Assembly (NCBI RefSeq): GCF_036669915.1
Contig: NC_089322.1
Location: 1,988,501-2,052,500, forward strand
DNA from: Pocillopora verrucosa
Taxonomy: Eukaryota; Cnidaria; Anthozoa; Scleractinia; Pocilloporidae
Direction: 5' to 3'
DNA length: 64,000 bases
The position numbers were made by a program, and so were the translations under genes. A model generated the notes under the pieces. The model was not told the origin of the DNA and did not search any database. It saw only the letters and a program-made list of their open reading frames with translations. This document shows positions 11,320-20,206 of this stretch, piece by piece. Numbering within the stretch: the stretch's first letter is position 1; the number at the start of each line of letters is the position of its first letter.

Positions 11320-12355
11320 GGTGGGAGAGTATAGCGGGTAATTTAGTGTTAACAACTGAGTTGAAAACGTAAATTGGCTAGAGTTCTTGCGGAGTTGCGG
11401 AGTTCTTGACGTGTGATGGATGTGAAGATGAATACGCAAAAACGCAAAGACAGTCATTAAAGCGGCCCACAAAGGCAATGCAAAACCTTACTTAAAACTT
11501 ACTACAAACCTACAGACCCACATAGTTACTTGTTGTATTCATCTTCGCATCCATCCCACGTCAAGAACTCCATATCTTTTTCACAGTTTCTCAGACTTCG
11601 TCGTTTATGTGGTGACGACTCTGATTTTTCCGAAAAATCAAAGGCAGTGTGCTAGTTTTTCGATAAACGTGGCTATCCTGTTTCCGTCGTTCAAGGGGCC
11701 ACCACCGTGCCCAACAAATTGATCGACAGTCAGCACTACAAACGGCTGAGAAGGAAAACACTGACCGCATTCTATTCACTCTCACATTTCACCCTCACAA
11801 CCACGCGGTTAAATCTGTTACTCTTAAAAACTTTAAACTACTCCAAAACGATTCAGAGACTGGCACTATCTTTTCGCAACCCCCCACTTGTTTCATTCAA
11901 ACGTGACAAAAACAAAAGCAACTTTTTGGTCAGAAGTTCATTTCAAACCAATGACCAATCTAGAACTTTCGAATGCGCTCGCTCACGATGCAAAACTTGT
12001 CCTTTCATTCATAATGTAGAGGAAATATCGGGACCCAGGAGATCCATTTAGGTCACTGATCACTTTACGTGTACCTCCGCCCATGTTATTTACTGCATAA
12101 CTTGCACTTACTGCAATTAGTCATACATTGGCGAAACATACAGGAAGACAACTAGGTTATCGTTTCCGAGAACACCTTCGCAACGTGGAAAAAAATGACA
12201 AGGACGCATCCAAACCAGTTGTTAGACACTATAATCTCCCTAATCATTTAAAACAGCACATGGCAGTTTGTGGCCTTTCCTTACATCTAGGCAGTTCGGA
12301 AAGCCGCAAAACACTAGTCCAGATCGGCACCCTTAATCTCCGCGGATTTTAACCC
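11320..12355 (+). mobile_element. Penelope-like element relic with GIY-YIG segment (unit 1)
   Basis: An inverted terminal piece (about 11320-11380) precedes a short coding piece with Val-Ile-Lys-Ala-Ala near 11455. An internal deletion follows, then RT C-terminal coding sequence from about 11500. Recognisable parts include LRLRRLCGDDSDFSEKS, then FKRDKN-SNFLVRSSF, CKTCPFIHNVE, and the GIY-YIG-type VIYCITC...SYIGET with RFREHL and HFNLPNH-like segments up to 12350. Frameshifts and in-frame stops break it. The frames at 11707-12051 and 12128-12352 are parts of it. The 3' end is missing because of a 405-bp deletion after 12350. Confidence 0.7.
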
Positions 12356-12466
12356 CATATTTTGCATAAAGTGTTTTCCCTGGGGACTTCTCACGCAAAT
12401 GAAAATCAAATACTTAGGATATTGAGATTCTAGTCTAAATATTACTTTATCAAATATCAATCCTGT

Positions 12467-12676
12467 ATGAATAGCCACAACGTTAAACTCGTTCAAAAAC
12501 CTTTTCAGACCTATGGGCATATTTTCGCCAAACCTAAGGATCCTGACACTAAAGAACAACGAACCAACACTATATAATTCTATTCTGTGCGATGCCTGTG
12601 ATCACGAGTTTATAGGACAGATCAAACGTCAGTTTGGTACGCGTTTCAAATCTCACTTAGCAACAAAGCAAATCTA
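12467..12676 (+). pseudogene. second GIY-YIG endonuclease fragment, PLE type (unit 1)
   Basis: One frame gives KPFQTYGHIFAKPKDP. After a one-base shift the next gives CDACDHEFIGQ followed by KRQFGTRFKSHL. This order (linker, CxxC, Y/F-I-G, R-x-F-x-T-R) is that of PLE-associated GIY-YIG domains, of a lineage different from the fragment ending at 12352. Equivalents are 35612-35822 and 56752-56962. Confidence 0.55.
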
Positions 12677-13653
12677 AGCCAATCAGTCCTCATTCGAATG
12701 TTCTTCATTATAGTTACGACGCGTGCGAGCGCTGCTTTTGCTTTTTGAAAGCGAAACAAACATGTGTTTAATTCACTTTTCAACGCATAGTTTTAAAAAA
12801 TATGGCTACGGATCTCAATCATGGCTAATAAATATTCAGGAAAAAATGGGATTAGAGAAAAAGTCTGGATGATCGAGAAATCCGGATAATCGAGGTTCGA
12901 CGGTAGCATCAAACCATGTCTGATTGTCCACCTGGTTGCCTTGTGAACTTTAATATAGACTTTATAACACTGCTCGCCTTCTCATTTTTTCCATTTTGTC
13001 ACAAAAACATGGTTTTTTTTCGTAAGATGTCATAATTCCCTTTTTATGAATGTCTGATTGGCTATCTCTACTCCATACTTTGTACAATGTGTTTCACTGG
13101 CGACTTCCCATGCAATTGAGTAATCAAATTGGATCATGATTGTAAGTCAGTTTTGAGATTCTAGTCTAAACATCATTATTACTCAAAATGCTCGATCAAA
13201 TATCAAACCTTTTTAGAGCCAACATAAATTTTATTGAAAATAAATTTGCCAAGCAAATGGTATTTCTCATGAAAATTTGAATGTTTACTTACTGTCAGCA
13301 GTGGTGTTAAAACAAAATGCTTGGGGAAGAACTTCCCTTTTTGATCATTTAGATAGTGGTTTATTTTATTGCACTCAGACCAAACTTGTTTATTTTAAAT
13401 TTGTTGGCTTTTGCGACCTAAAAAACATGGCTTATGACCGGAGACGGTCCGTATGGCAGAGTACGGACCAAGTAAGAAACAATCAGAATTCTCGGATTTA
13501 CGTCAAGACTACCCCGCTATATAATGAATCATAAGCAATTTTACTTATTTCTGCCTCCGGCCCTCTGCTAAGGCCTGGCCCGATTGTTCTCGGCAACGAA
13601 AACAAGGCTCTAGTAACCTCGAGCGATTTTTGCCTTTCTGAGCAATTTTTCAG
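12677..13653. other. intergenic interval, unit 1, with a diverged repeat
   Basis: About 13070-13210 is a diverged copy of about 12355-12450 (CATA(C/T)TTTG, then CTGG(C/G)GACTTC, then GAGATTCTAGTCTAAA). The 85-residue open frame at 13277 has no domain and is interrupted by extra sequence in unit 3. Equivalents are 35823-36798 and 56963-58343. Confidence 0.5.
12830..12903. mobile_element. solo terminal piece of a pogo/Tigger-like DNA transposon
   Basis: The right end reads ATCCGGATAATCGAGGTTCG, the complement of the CGAACCTCGATTATCCGG type of pogo-like terminal repeat (from memory), followed by TA. An AGAAAAAGTCTGGATGATCGA stretch precedes it. No matching left end or transposase is seen. Equivalents are near 35978-36052 and 57118-57192. 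Confidence 0.4.
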
Positions 13654-13785
13654 CTACTGTTAGGTTAAGAGCACATATCAAGCACGACAAAGTCAACGAT
13701 TTCCTAAAAAAGTTCGACCTATGCAATTTCGTAAATGTTTCGCCGGCCCATTGTCCAATATTAGAACGGGTAATCGACAAAGATG
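13654..13785 (+). CDS. orphan symmetric exon-like open frame (unit 1)
   Basis: A 132-base open segment lies between a good acceptor (gagcaatttttcag) and a good donor (GATG|gtaaga). Both borders are in phase 1, so it could be spliced without shifting the frame. It encodes about 43 residues with DFLKKFDLCNFVNVSPAHC. It is found again at 36799-36930 and 58344-58475. No family is recognised and no neighbouring exons are identified. It could be transposon-derived. Confidence 0.25.
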
Positions 13786-13838
13786 GTAAGATAGCTGTCT
13801 TTAATAATTAACATCTATGTGAAAATATCAGGAATTTA

Positions 13839-13913
13839 GGTGGTCCTTTTGAAATGCGGCCTAGTTCGCCCGGCTTTGAACCGAGAGAAGGGAGTTCGAA
13901 TCTCCCAAAAACC
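13839..13913 (+). tRNA. degenerate tRNA-like sequence with A and B boxes (unit 1)
   Basis: A T-arm GGGAG-TTCGAAT-CTCCC at 13890-13906 is perfect. An A-box-like GCGGCCTAGTTCGCC precedes it, and a loop CTTTGAA at 13874-13880 (anticodon TTG, Gln-like) has 4 of 5 stem pairs. The acceptor ends pair poorly. It is probably a SINE head or tRNA pseudogene rather than a working tRNA. Confidence 0.4.
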
Positions 13914-13972
13914 TTCACGTTTAAAATATACATATACCTTGGAAATTGCTCCAGAATAATACATGGGCGCGC

Positions 13973-14079
13973 GTAGATATAGAATTTCTCTTCGAGTGTT
14001 TAACTCGATAGTTCAAGAGTGAGCGCAGCGAACGAGTGAGATGTCGAGTTGAACACGAGAATAGAAATTCCATATCTAC
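13973..14079. repeat. fold-back MITE-like palindrome (unit 1)
   Basis: Arms of about 37 bases (GTAGATATAGAATTTCTC... and its complement ...AATTCCATATCTAC) surround a spacer containing GAGTGAGCGCAGCGAACGAG. Equivalents are 37118-37224 and 58663-58769. It lies about 60 bases after the tRNA-like sequence, so the two could belong to one composite element. Confidence 0.7.
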
Positions 14080-14659
14080 AATCAACCATGTTATCTACCA
14101 TATCTACCAGCAACCATTTATCATATAAACACAATAGCCCTTTACTGAGAAGAAAAGTCGACTTCATTAGTGAATAAAAATAAATGAATCCATAATCCTC
14201 GAATAACAATCGTAGAGTGCGTTGGCGCTTCCTTGCCTAACAAAACATAAAACTGAGAAGGTACGTGAAAAATGTGTTGAATCATGATTACAAAAACAAC
14301 AAAGGTCATAATTTCCAATTTACAAAATTCTCATTTATTGACTTTGTCCTTAACGACAGAAGAAGTCTTTCAGGTAAACGGCTGAAATCGGCCAGTGGCA
14401 AATCTTCCAGTTGTCGATTTTCATTCTCAGCCGAGAGAAATGCTAACACGATACGGATACGGATGTTTTAGTTTTTTAGCCGCCATAATCCAAGAAAGCT
14501 CCGACAAACAACTTGTATTGAGAATCGTGAAGAATGGTGCAGGGGTATGGGGATAATATCATCCCTACACCAATTTAGTTCAAAGATGATTACAAACCAT
14601 CCCAAAACCAAGGATAAAGAAGGTGATTGTAGATAAACAACTTTCAACACCAAGAAGAA
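14080..14659. other. interval without recognised gene (unit 1)
   Basis: AT-rich. The plus-strand frame 14265-14471 is conserved in all units but shows no domain. Equivalents are 37225-37804 and 58770-59349. Confidence 0.4.
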
Positions 14660-15883
14660 AAATAGAGCAAACAAATAAAGTTCTAAAAGGATACACCAAA
14701 TCATTTGAGGCAATATGAGACACAACAAAACCATGTAAGACATAATTAAGATCCTTCAACACAATTGCAAAACACAGGCAAAGCTACTGAATTTAATCTT
14801 AAAAAACAATTAGATGAAATGAAAGGCTTTAAATTTGTTGAAATCTTGAGAATGGTATTTAATAAGTTCGATGGGGACGTCACAATCACTAAAACAGCTT
14901 ATTTCAAAAGTAAAACCAAGACGGTTATTAATGAAAATGATATTAATCTGGATTTATTAGATTCAAGCCAAGAGATTAAAAACAAGATCCTGGTAGGATA
15001 CCTGAAGGCTCCAGTTGGACTATTAATTCAATCGATAATCATTATCTCAACATTATTAAATACAACCCCCCAAAAGGATCGTCATCTTAAAATACCGTCA
15101 GAACTTAGAAATTTCACAAAAGGATTGATAAACCTCAAAAATGAAGATGATCAATGTTTACAATGTTGCCATATCAGACATTTAAATGCACAAGGATCAG
15201 TCACTTTAAAAACGCCGGCATATGTAGGTATGTGTATTCTTGATCTTTCCTAGACGTTAACGTACGATTCTCGTTATAATTGTATTGTAAAGAAGTTTGG
15301 TGACAAAGCAAAATTATTATTCACAGACACAGTCTCGCTGACATATGAAATTGAAATTGAAGATGTTCATCAAGATTTTTGGAATGATGAGAATAAATTT
15401 GACAATAGCGACTATCCTGAAAATTCCATATTTTGATAAAACAAACAAAAATGTAATGGGCAAGTTAAAAGACGAGACTTCTAGTATAGCAATTACTCAA
15501 TTCGTTGGCTTTAGATCAAAATGTACTCTTATAAAAACGATAATGAGAAAAGTGATAAAACAGCTGAAGGAATAAAAAATTGTCATAAAGAAGACTATAA
15601 AAATGTATTAACAAACAAACAAATGCATCATAAATTGAAAACCATTGGGAGCAACAATCATCAACTTACAAGTTATGAACTAAATAAATTGTCACTCAGC
15701 TGCTTTGATGATAAACGATACATTCATTTAGATAGTATAACATCAAGTACGCTTCTGGACGTTACAAAATACAAAACTGAAATAATAAAAACAATAATGT
15801 TACCCCAAAGTTGTGGTATAACATTAAACAACTTCCGCAAGCACCGTTCATTTGATGTGTCTATAGAACCACCACTTCTCTAA
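14660..15883 (+). pseudogene. relic of a protein-primed-type DNA polymerase B (Polinton/Maverick-like), unit 1
   Basis: Consecutive broken frames follow the order of the polymerase found in cnidarian Polinton-like or related elements (from memory). An N-terminal segment has MKGFKFVEILR, then KGLINLKNEDD and CCHIRHLN. The palm region follows at about 15260-15430, then FDKTNK-x-MGKLKDE, then the C-terminal LSLSCFDDKRYIH at about 15694. Motif C reads FTDTVSL, so one expected Asp of the DTD pair is Val. At least two stops and frame changes break the gene. No integrase, capsid or packaging gene is seen nearby. Confidence 0.65.
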
Positions 15884-16392
15884 TCTTCCCAACTCTTCAG
15901 TAATGAAGAGATTTGGATGGGTTTCGGCATCTTCAATCTGAAGACAAACTTCACTGACAAACGTTTCTGGTAATCTTTCTTTAAAAATCAGCTTTTAATC
16001 GGTACCTCACGCTGACTCGTAATGAGTGCAGTCCCTTGCATGGTTTCCTTTTCAGACACCACGCCTACCTTTTATTTTAAATTACCTTAACTACATTGGA
16101 CTTTTTTCTGTTGTCACACAAAAAAGGATTCGCCACTTTGCTTAGCGTTATTGTAATAACATAGATATTAAGTTTTTTTTCATCTTTTAAAGTAGGTAAT
16201 ATGTTTGGTGTGAAAGACCCGATCCCTCGTGTGTGGTTCAAAAGTTTTTATGTGTGGGCTGTAATGCTTGCTTTGTCGGTGAAACCTCTCGGCATTTATC
16301 CACACGTGTGCGTGCGCACTCGATCAGTGATAGGTCCTCTCACAGTTTCGGACATTTACCAAATTCTCAACAATGATTAGTGTTTTAGCACC
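15884..16392. other. interval without recognised gene (unit 1)
   Basis: Between the polymerase relic and pseudogene B. No domain, repeat or RNA is recognised. Equivalents are 39028-39536 and 60574-61082. Confidence 0.5.
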
Positions 16393-16859
16393 TTACATCG
16401 TATTTATTTCCGCACTCCACGAGGCTCCGTTTCCGCACGCATTTTCGAATTCTCCACCAAATCCGATTCTGGAATCAGGGAAGTTGCAATCTCCTTCTTG
16501 ATCAGCGATGATTCCGATTCGAACTCCCGAGGTATTTGTCTGAGGGAAAAACCTATTGAAAATTTTACACGGATGTGTTTTTTTTCCTTTTTTTCAGGCG
16601 CAATCCTGTAGCAGCGTCGAGAAAGTTGATACATGATTTTTTCCCTTTGTTTCTGCGCTTCTTGACTTGCATAAATCGTTTTTTTCTTTGATTTATTGTC
16701 TTGCAAAAAAATTTCTGTGTATTTCCCACCCTCTCTCGGCCCACAAATTTAGCGATTGTTCTTTACAGGAACGTGACCGCTGCCCTGAAGAGATCATGAG
16801 AACAACTTATTGTGACGTTAATCGCTAGAGGTAGATTCAGCCTTCACATTACGTTTCCT

Positions 16860-16990
16860 GGTTATTGTTTATATGTGGTTTCCTTATCGCTCTGACGAAG
16901 GGCTAACGCTCGAAACACCAGCTTTTAAACTCTATACGGTGGGCAATTTACGTTATCAACTTCGTTGACAATGCTAAATTACCCCATTAT
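16860..16990 (+). mobile_element. Penelope-like element 3' terminal fragment (unit 1)
   Basis: Carries the hammerhead-like motif followed by TAAACTCTATACGGTGGGCA and TTTACGTTATCAAC, the usual order at PLE ends in cnidarians (from memory). A related but inverted sequence is at 11320-11380. Equivalents are 40005-40135 and 61550-61680. Confidence 0.6.
16889..16922 (+). ncRNA. hammerhead ribozyme-like motif in PLE end (unit 1)
   Basis: Order: GCT (stem I), CTGACGA core, A then GGGC-TAAC-GCTC (stem II with a 4-base loop), GAAA core, CACC, then AGC (stem I). It fits a minimal type I hammerhead of the PLE kind. The expected GTC before the cleavage point reads ACC, so it is probably inactive. Equivalents are 40034-40067 and 61579-61612, where unit 3 reads ACA. 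Confidence 0.6.
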
Positions 16991-17465
16991 ACTCCGGCTC
17001 ACGATGCAGCATCACAGTTTCACCACCGTTTTGTCCTGTGGCTTACAATAACGGAGGCTATGGAAAATAAATTAAGAGTAAAAGTCTGTGAAAATAATTT
17101 CGAATGACCTTCCGATGACTCGTTCATCATTTTCAAATTCTAGAATTCCGACTTCTGTGAGTTGTGATATACTAAGAATGCGTGTGAAATGTCGTGGGAA
17201 ATTTGAATTATGAACTTTCGAAATGGCCCAATGATAAATTTTAATGTAACCGAAATTCAAAACCGTGAGACAAATGTAAAGCAGCTAAGGGAATGCTGAA
17301 ACAAATGAAACGATTATTTTAAAACATTACCCAGTGTTCAGCAGGATGACTTCCTCAAGATATGACTACTTTTCCATCATTTTTGTGAAAATTTTCTTTC
17401 TCTGGCTTACCTGCAGCAGCGCCAATGGCGAGATAAACCACAAAGATGAGTGCGCAAAGATTCAT

Positions 17466-17959
17466 GGCTGTCTTTTTACTGTCTTGAGTACCTCCTGATT
17501 TCAGTGAGACTCGATAATATCTGAAGAAGGTACGGTATACCACAATTTAACAACCAACAAAACGTTAAATTGACATTCGCTACAACTTCTCCTTACCTAA
17601 GCGCATTCTTTAGCCTTATGCTTTGTTGAGAGAATTTTTACCTTCGTCATACCTATCTTAAAAGGATGTTTGTAGCACTTTTCTGCAACCATCTGACCGA
17701 TAAAAATTCTACTTAATAGTGATATTCGTGCTTAAAACTTATAATAAAACTGTCCTCCTTACAGTTCAATTCCCTCCTTGTTCCCGTTTTGAGTCAATAC
17801 CCTTTCAACCACTCTTAGAAGAGAATCTCTAAGTAACAACAGAAAAAAGTTTCAAAGAACAGAAAAATATACAAAGGGGAATTTTTTTTTTCTCAAAACT
17901 TTTCCATTGATTTATATTTGGCCGAACACTGCGTTGATCAGACGAGCAGGTCACATACA
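17466..17959. other. interval upstream of pseudogene B (unit 1)
   Basis: Sequence just above exon 1 keeps a weak likeness to the 5' UTRs of A and C (CTGAAATCA-like, TGAGACTCGAT). No gene is seen in the rest. Equivalents are 40611-41104 and 62156-62649. Confidence 0.45.
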
Positions 17960-18330
17960 GGGAATTTTTTGGAGCGAAGTAAAGTTTATTGATCGTGACC
18001 CTTATTAGTACACGCGCAGAATCAAAAAGGCAATTCATAGAAGACTTCACCCTAACAACATCAACAGGGATAGCGGAATATAAATTCCAGAAGCGTGGAT
18101 GCCCACGATTAAAAAACACAAGAACAGAAAAGCCGTGTGACAGCGGACCGGCGAGGGAGCAAATCACTGAGTGAAACAGCAAGGATCAAAATGCACCAAT
18201 CAGAGCTGTCGAAAAACAGCTAATCACAGTAGAGCATCATGCTTTATAACATCACGCATGACCAGTCGACCTCATCGCCTGAAGAAGACTAGCAGTACGC
18301 AGTCGAATCGTCGCGATCTACATCACAAGT
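17960..18330 (+). mobile_element. Penelope-like element C-terminus and 3' end (unit 1)
   Basis: A frame-broken segment reads HPNNINRDSGIEY, then a GCPRLKN / RTEKPCDSG region, then QITE-stop. This resembles the tail downstream of GIY-YIG domains in cnidarian PLEs (from memory). A hammerhead-like motif and an A-tract follow. The unit 2 equivalent is interrupted by the non-LTR insertion; the unit 3 equivalent is 62650-63050. Confidence 0.55.
18274..18317 (+). ncRNA. second hammerhead ribozyme-like motif (unit 1)
   Basis: ATCGC and GCGAT form a 5-bp stem I. The CTGAAGA core is followed by GACT...AGTC as stem II (10-base loop), then GAAT where GAAA is expected, then CGTC before the cleavage point. 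Only one core base deviates. The unit 2 equivalent is 42563-42606. In unit 3 (62974-63014) the first core has lost two bases. Confidence 0.6.
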
Positions 18331-18886
18331 GACTTCATCGTGAGACAAACGAAAAAAAAAAAAAGCTTTTATTGTTATTCACTACGATGAATAACCACAG
18401 CCTTTTTTACGAGGGATTGTTCTGATAGCGACTTTTCAAAAAAGGACTTTTTCTGCAAAAACCCCGTGAAAGTTTCCATAACTCGGGCATTCAACTTTCA
18501 ACTTGCACGTAATTTTTTATCGCGCCATCAACATTTCTCCTTTCTAGCTATCTGCTTTGTAACTTCTATCTCAGTAGTTTACATACTAAAGAGCTAAGCC
18601 GTAATTTTCCAAACGCTAGCTCTTAGCTCTAAGAAGTGGAAATCTAGCATCTTATTTTGACTTGCTCAAAGTAACATTTCGGCCACCGAACTTTTAACAA
18701 TTGGTTCATAAGTCAGCGTGCGTTCATCGAGTTATGAAGCACGCGGGAAGTTTGGAGAGCACGAAAGATGCGTAAGAGTTTTCTCGAGGGATTTGTTTGC
18801 TGAAGTCATGAGCGTGCACAATAGGAATATGAAGCACGCTCGCTCAATTGAATTTGATTAGACAGATTTACTGGCCATGTTATAAT
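18331..18886. other. interval without recognised gene (unit 1)
   Basis: AT-rich; starts after an A13 tract. About 18710-18840 has GTTCATCGAGTTATGAAGCA and AAGCACGC-type short repeats that look MITE-like. Equivalents are 42620-43172 and 63050-63573. Confidence 0.4.
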
Positions 18887-19076
18887 GAAGAAATGTAAAC
18901 TGGTTTCCTTGTTTACATAGCTTGATGTAAACACGCGAGAGGTTGGGAGAACACGAGATAAGCGTAGGAAACCACGACGCGAAGCGGAGTGGTTTCCAGC
19001 TTATCGAGTGTTCTCCCAACCTCCCAAGTGTTTACATCAGGCTATGTAAACACGGAAACCATTTTACATTTCTTTT
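18887..19076. repeat. long fold-back (hairpin) element, unit 1
   Basis: Imperfect inverted arms of about 80-90 bases: TTTACATAGCTTGATGTAAA, then GGTTGGGAGAACACGAGATA, then GGAAACCAC, with the complement after a short GACGCGAAGCGGAG centre. It is typical of fold-back MITEs. Equivalents are 43173-43364 and 63574-63763. Confidence 0.75.
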
Positions 19077-19901
19077 CTAAAATAACTAACAAAGGGGAAC
19101 GAAAACCGTGTTTACATACGCTCATGTAAAATGGTTTTATGGCCAATCAGAGCGCGCGTACTATTTTAATTATTTTATAATTAATATTGCCTCATGTAAC
19201 GTTATTACAAAAAAAAAAGACATCCCCTACCTAGTGAAGTTATCTTGTTCAGTTTTAGAAGTGGTCTGCCTCAAAATACGAAAGTCTTAATACTTAATAC
19301 ATCTTATATACACTTTAGATCAAGTAAAATGCTGTGCGCACACTCGCCTAATATTCAACGCCTGATATATCACTTTTCCAAGCGTAAGTTAAAACATGAC
19401 TCATTTGACATGAACAATGGAAAAAGTTGTCATAATGGCCAATTTAAAACTTTAAATAAACAGTAATAATCCCCTTTATCATCACTTTGTTTTTGACAGT
19501 CGATCATTGAAACAATACCAACAAACTAAGTTTACCTTTTCTCACATCTTTTGTTTAACAATTGCACGCCTCCCTTTCGTAATCGTAACTCTTCTTAACA
19601 AAGCAGAAAGAATTTTTTTTAAAAATTCATTTCCAAAAAGTTACATAAAAGTCCCCCGCCCCCCAACAATGTTGAAATACAATTTTGATCATTATGCTAA
19701 CCCCAGGAATGTTGTCACTCATTGTCATCCCAGAAGTGATTATCACATGACAATCTAATGACTAATTTCCTCGGGAAACTCCCTCATATATTACATCATC
19801 AACTTCCTGTTTTTGTGTCACCCAATGGAAAAATGCCGTCAGATCATATTGCTATTCTCCTATGGTATTCCAACGCTTTGTGATAAAAAAATGACTCCTT
19901 A
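19077..19901. other. interval upstream of gene C (unit 1)
   Basis: AT-rich, with an A-run at 19209. Short plus-strand frames at 19108-19758 have no domain. The unit 2 equivalent is 43566-44319, and unit 3 reaches 64000 inside it. Confidence 0.4.
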
Positions 19902-19985
19902 AAATGATGCCATTAAATGATTTTATCAGATAATTTTATCAAATGATTTCATCAAATGATCTCATCAAATAATTCCATCATATAG
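19902..19985. repeat. degenerate ATGATTTTATCA-type microsatellite upstream of gene C, unit 1
   Basis: About seven imperfect copies of a 10-14 base motif (TTATCAAATGAT, TCATCAAATGAT). A small inverted pair AGTAGTATAG / CTATACTACT follows at about 19988-20059. The unit 2 equivalent is 44320-44403. Confidence 0.65.
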
Positions 19986-20113
19986 AAAGTAGTATAGAGG
20001 GTTGGCATTTTGTACAAGATCACTTTTTCAAAGTGCTTTGGTACCGCAAACTACTATACTACATAAACACAAGTAAAGAGAAATTACGGTAGATGTCAGA
20101 GGCTATTCATGTG

Positions 20114-20120
20114 TTTATAA
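20114..20120 (+). promoter_or_regulatory. TATA-like box of gene C, unit 1
   Basis: TTTATAA lies 87 bases upstream of the ATG, the same spacing as gene A. It is followed by the shared block TTGGCGTTTGTTATAACTTC and CTCACTTATC. The unit 2 equivalent is 44532-44538. Confidence 0.5.
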
Positions 20121-20206
20121 GTTGGCGTTTGTTATAACTTCCTCACTTATCATCGAGTCTCACTGAAATCAAGTGGTATTCAAGACAGTGTGAGAAGACG
20201 AAAGCG

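Larger units (their letters stand above)
16393..17465 (-). pseudogene. pseudogene B, unit 1: third fibrinogen-related paralogue, mostly deleted
   Basis: Three pieces lie in the right order on the minus strand. A signal-peptide exon at 17465-17411 (MNLCALIFVVYLAIG start, donor gtaagcc, phase 1 as in A and C). An exon-2 relic begins at 16784 after cttcag; it keeps the Ser-Cys-Lys-Glu codons but then lacks its 3' half and donor. A C-terminal exon-4 piece at about 16545-16393 has RIGIIADQEGDC and ENACGNGASW but ends with a different tail. Exon 3, including the WTLVMK segment, is absent. A PLE 3' end lies in the gap between exons 1 and 2. Confidence 0.75.

Noticed and set aside
13839..13913. Functional tRNA-Gln gene
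   Set aside because: The T-arm and loop are good, but the acceptor ends do not pair and the D-arm is irregular, so it is kept only as a tRNA-like sequence.
19902..19985. Possible CRISPR-like short repeats
   Set aside because: Repeats are imperfect and directly adjacent without unique spacers; this is a degenerate microsatellite in animal DNA.
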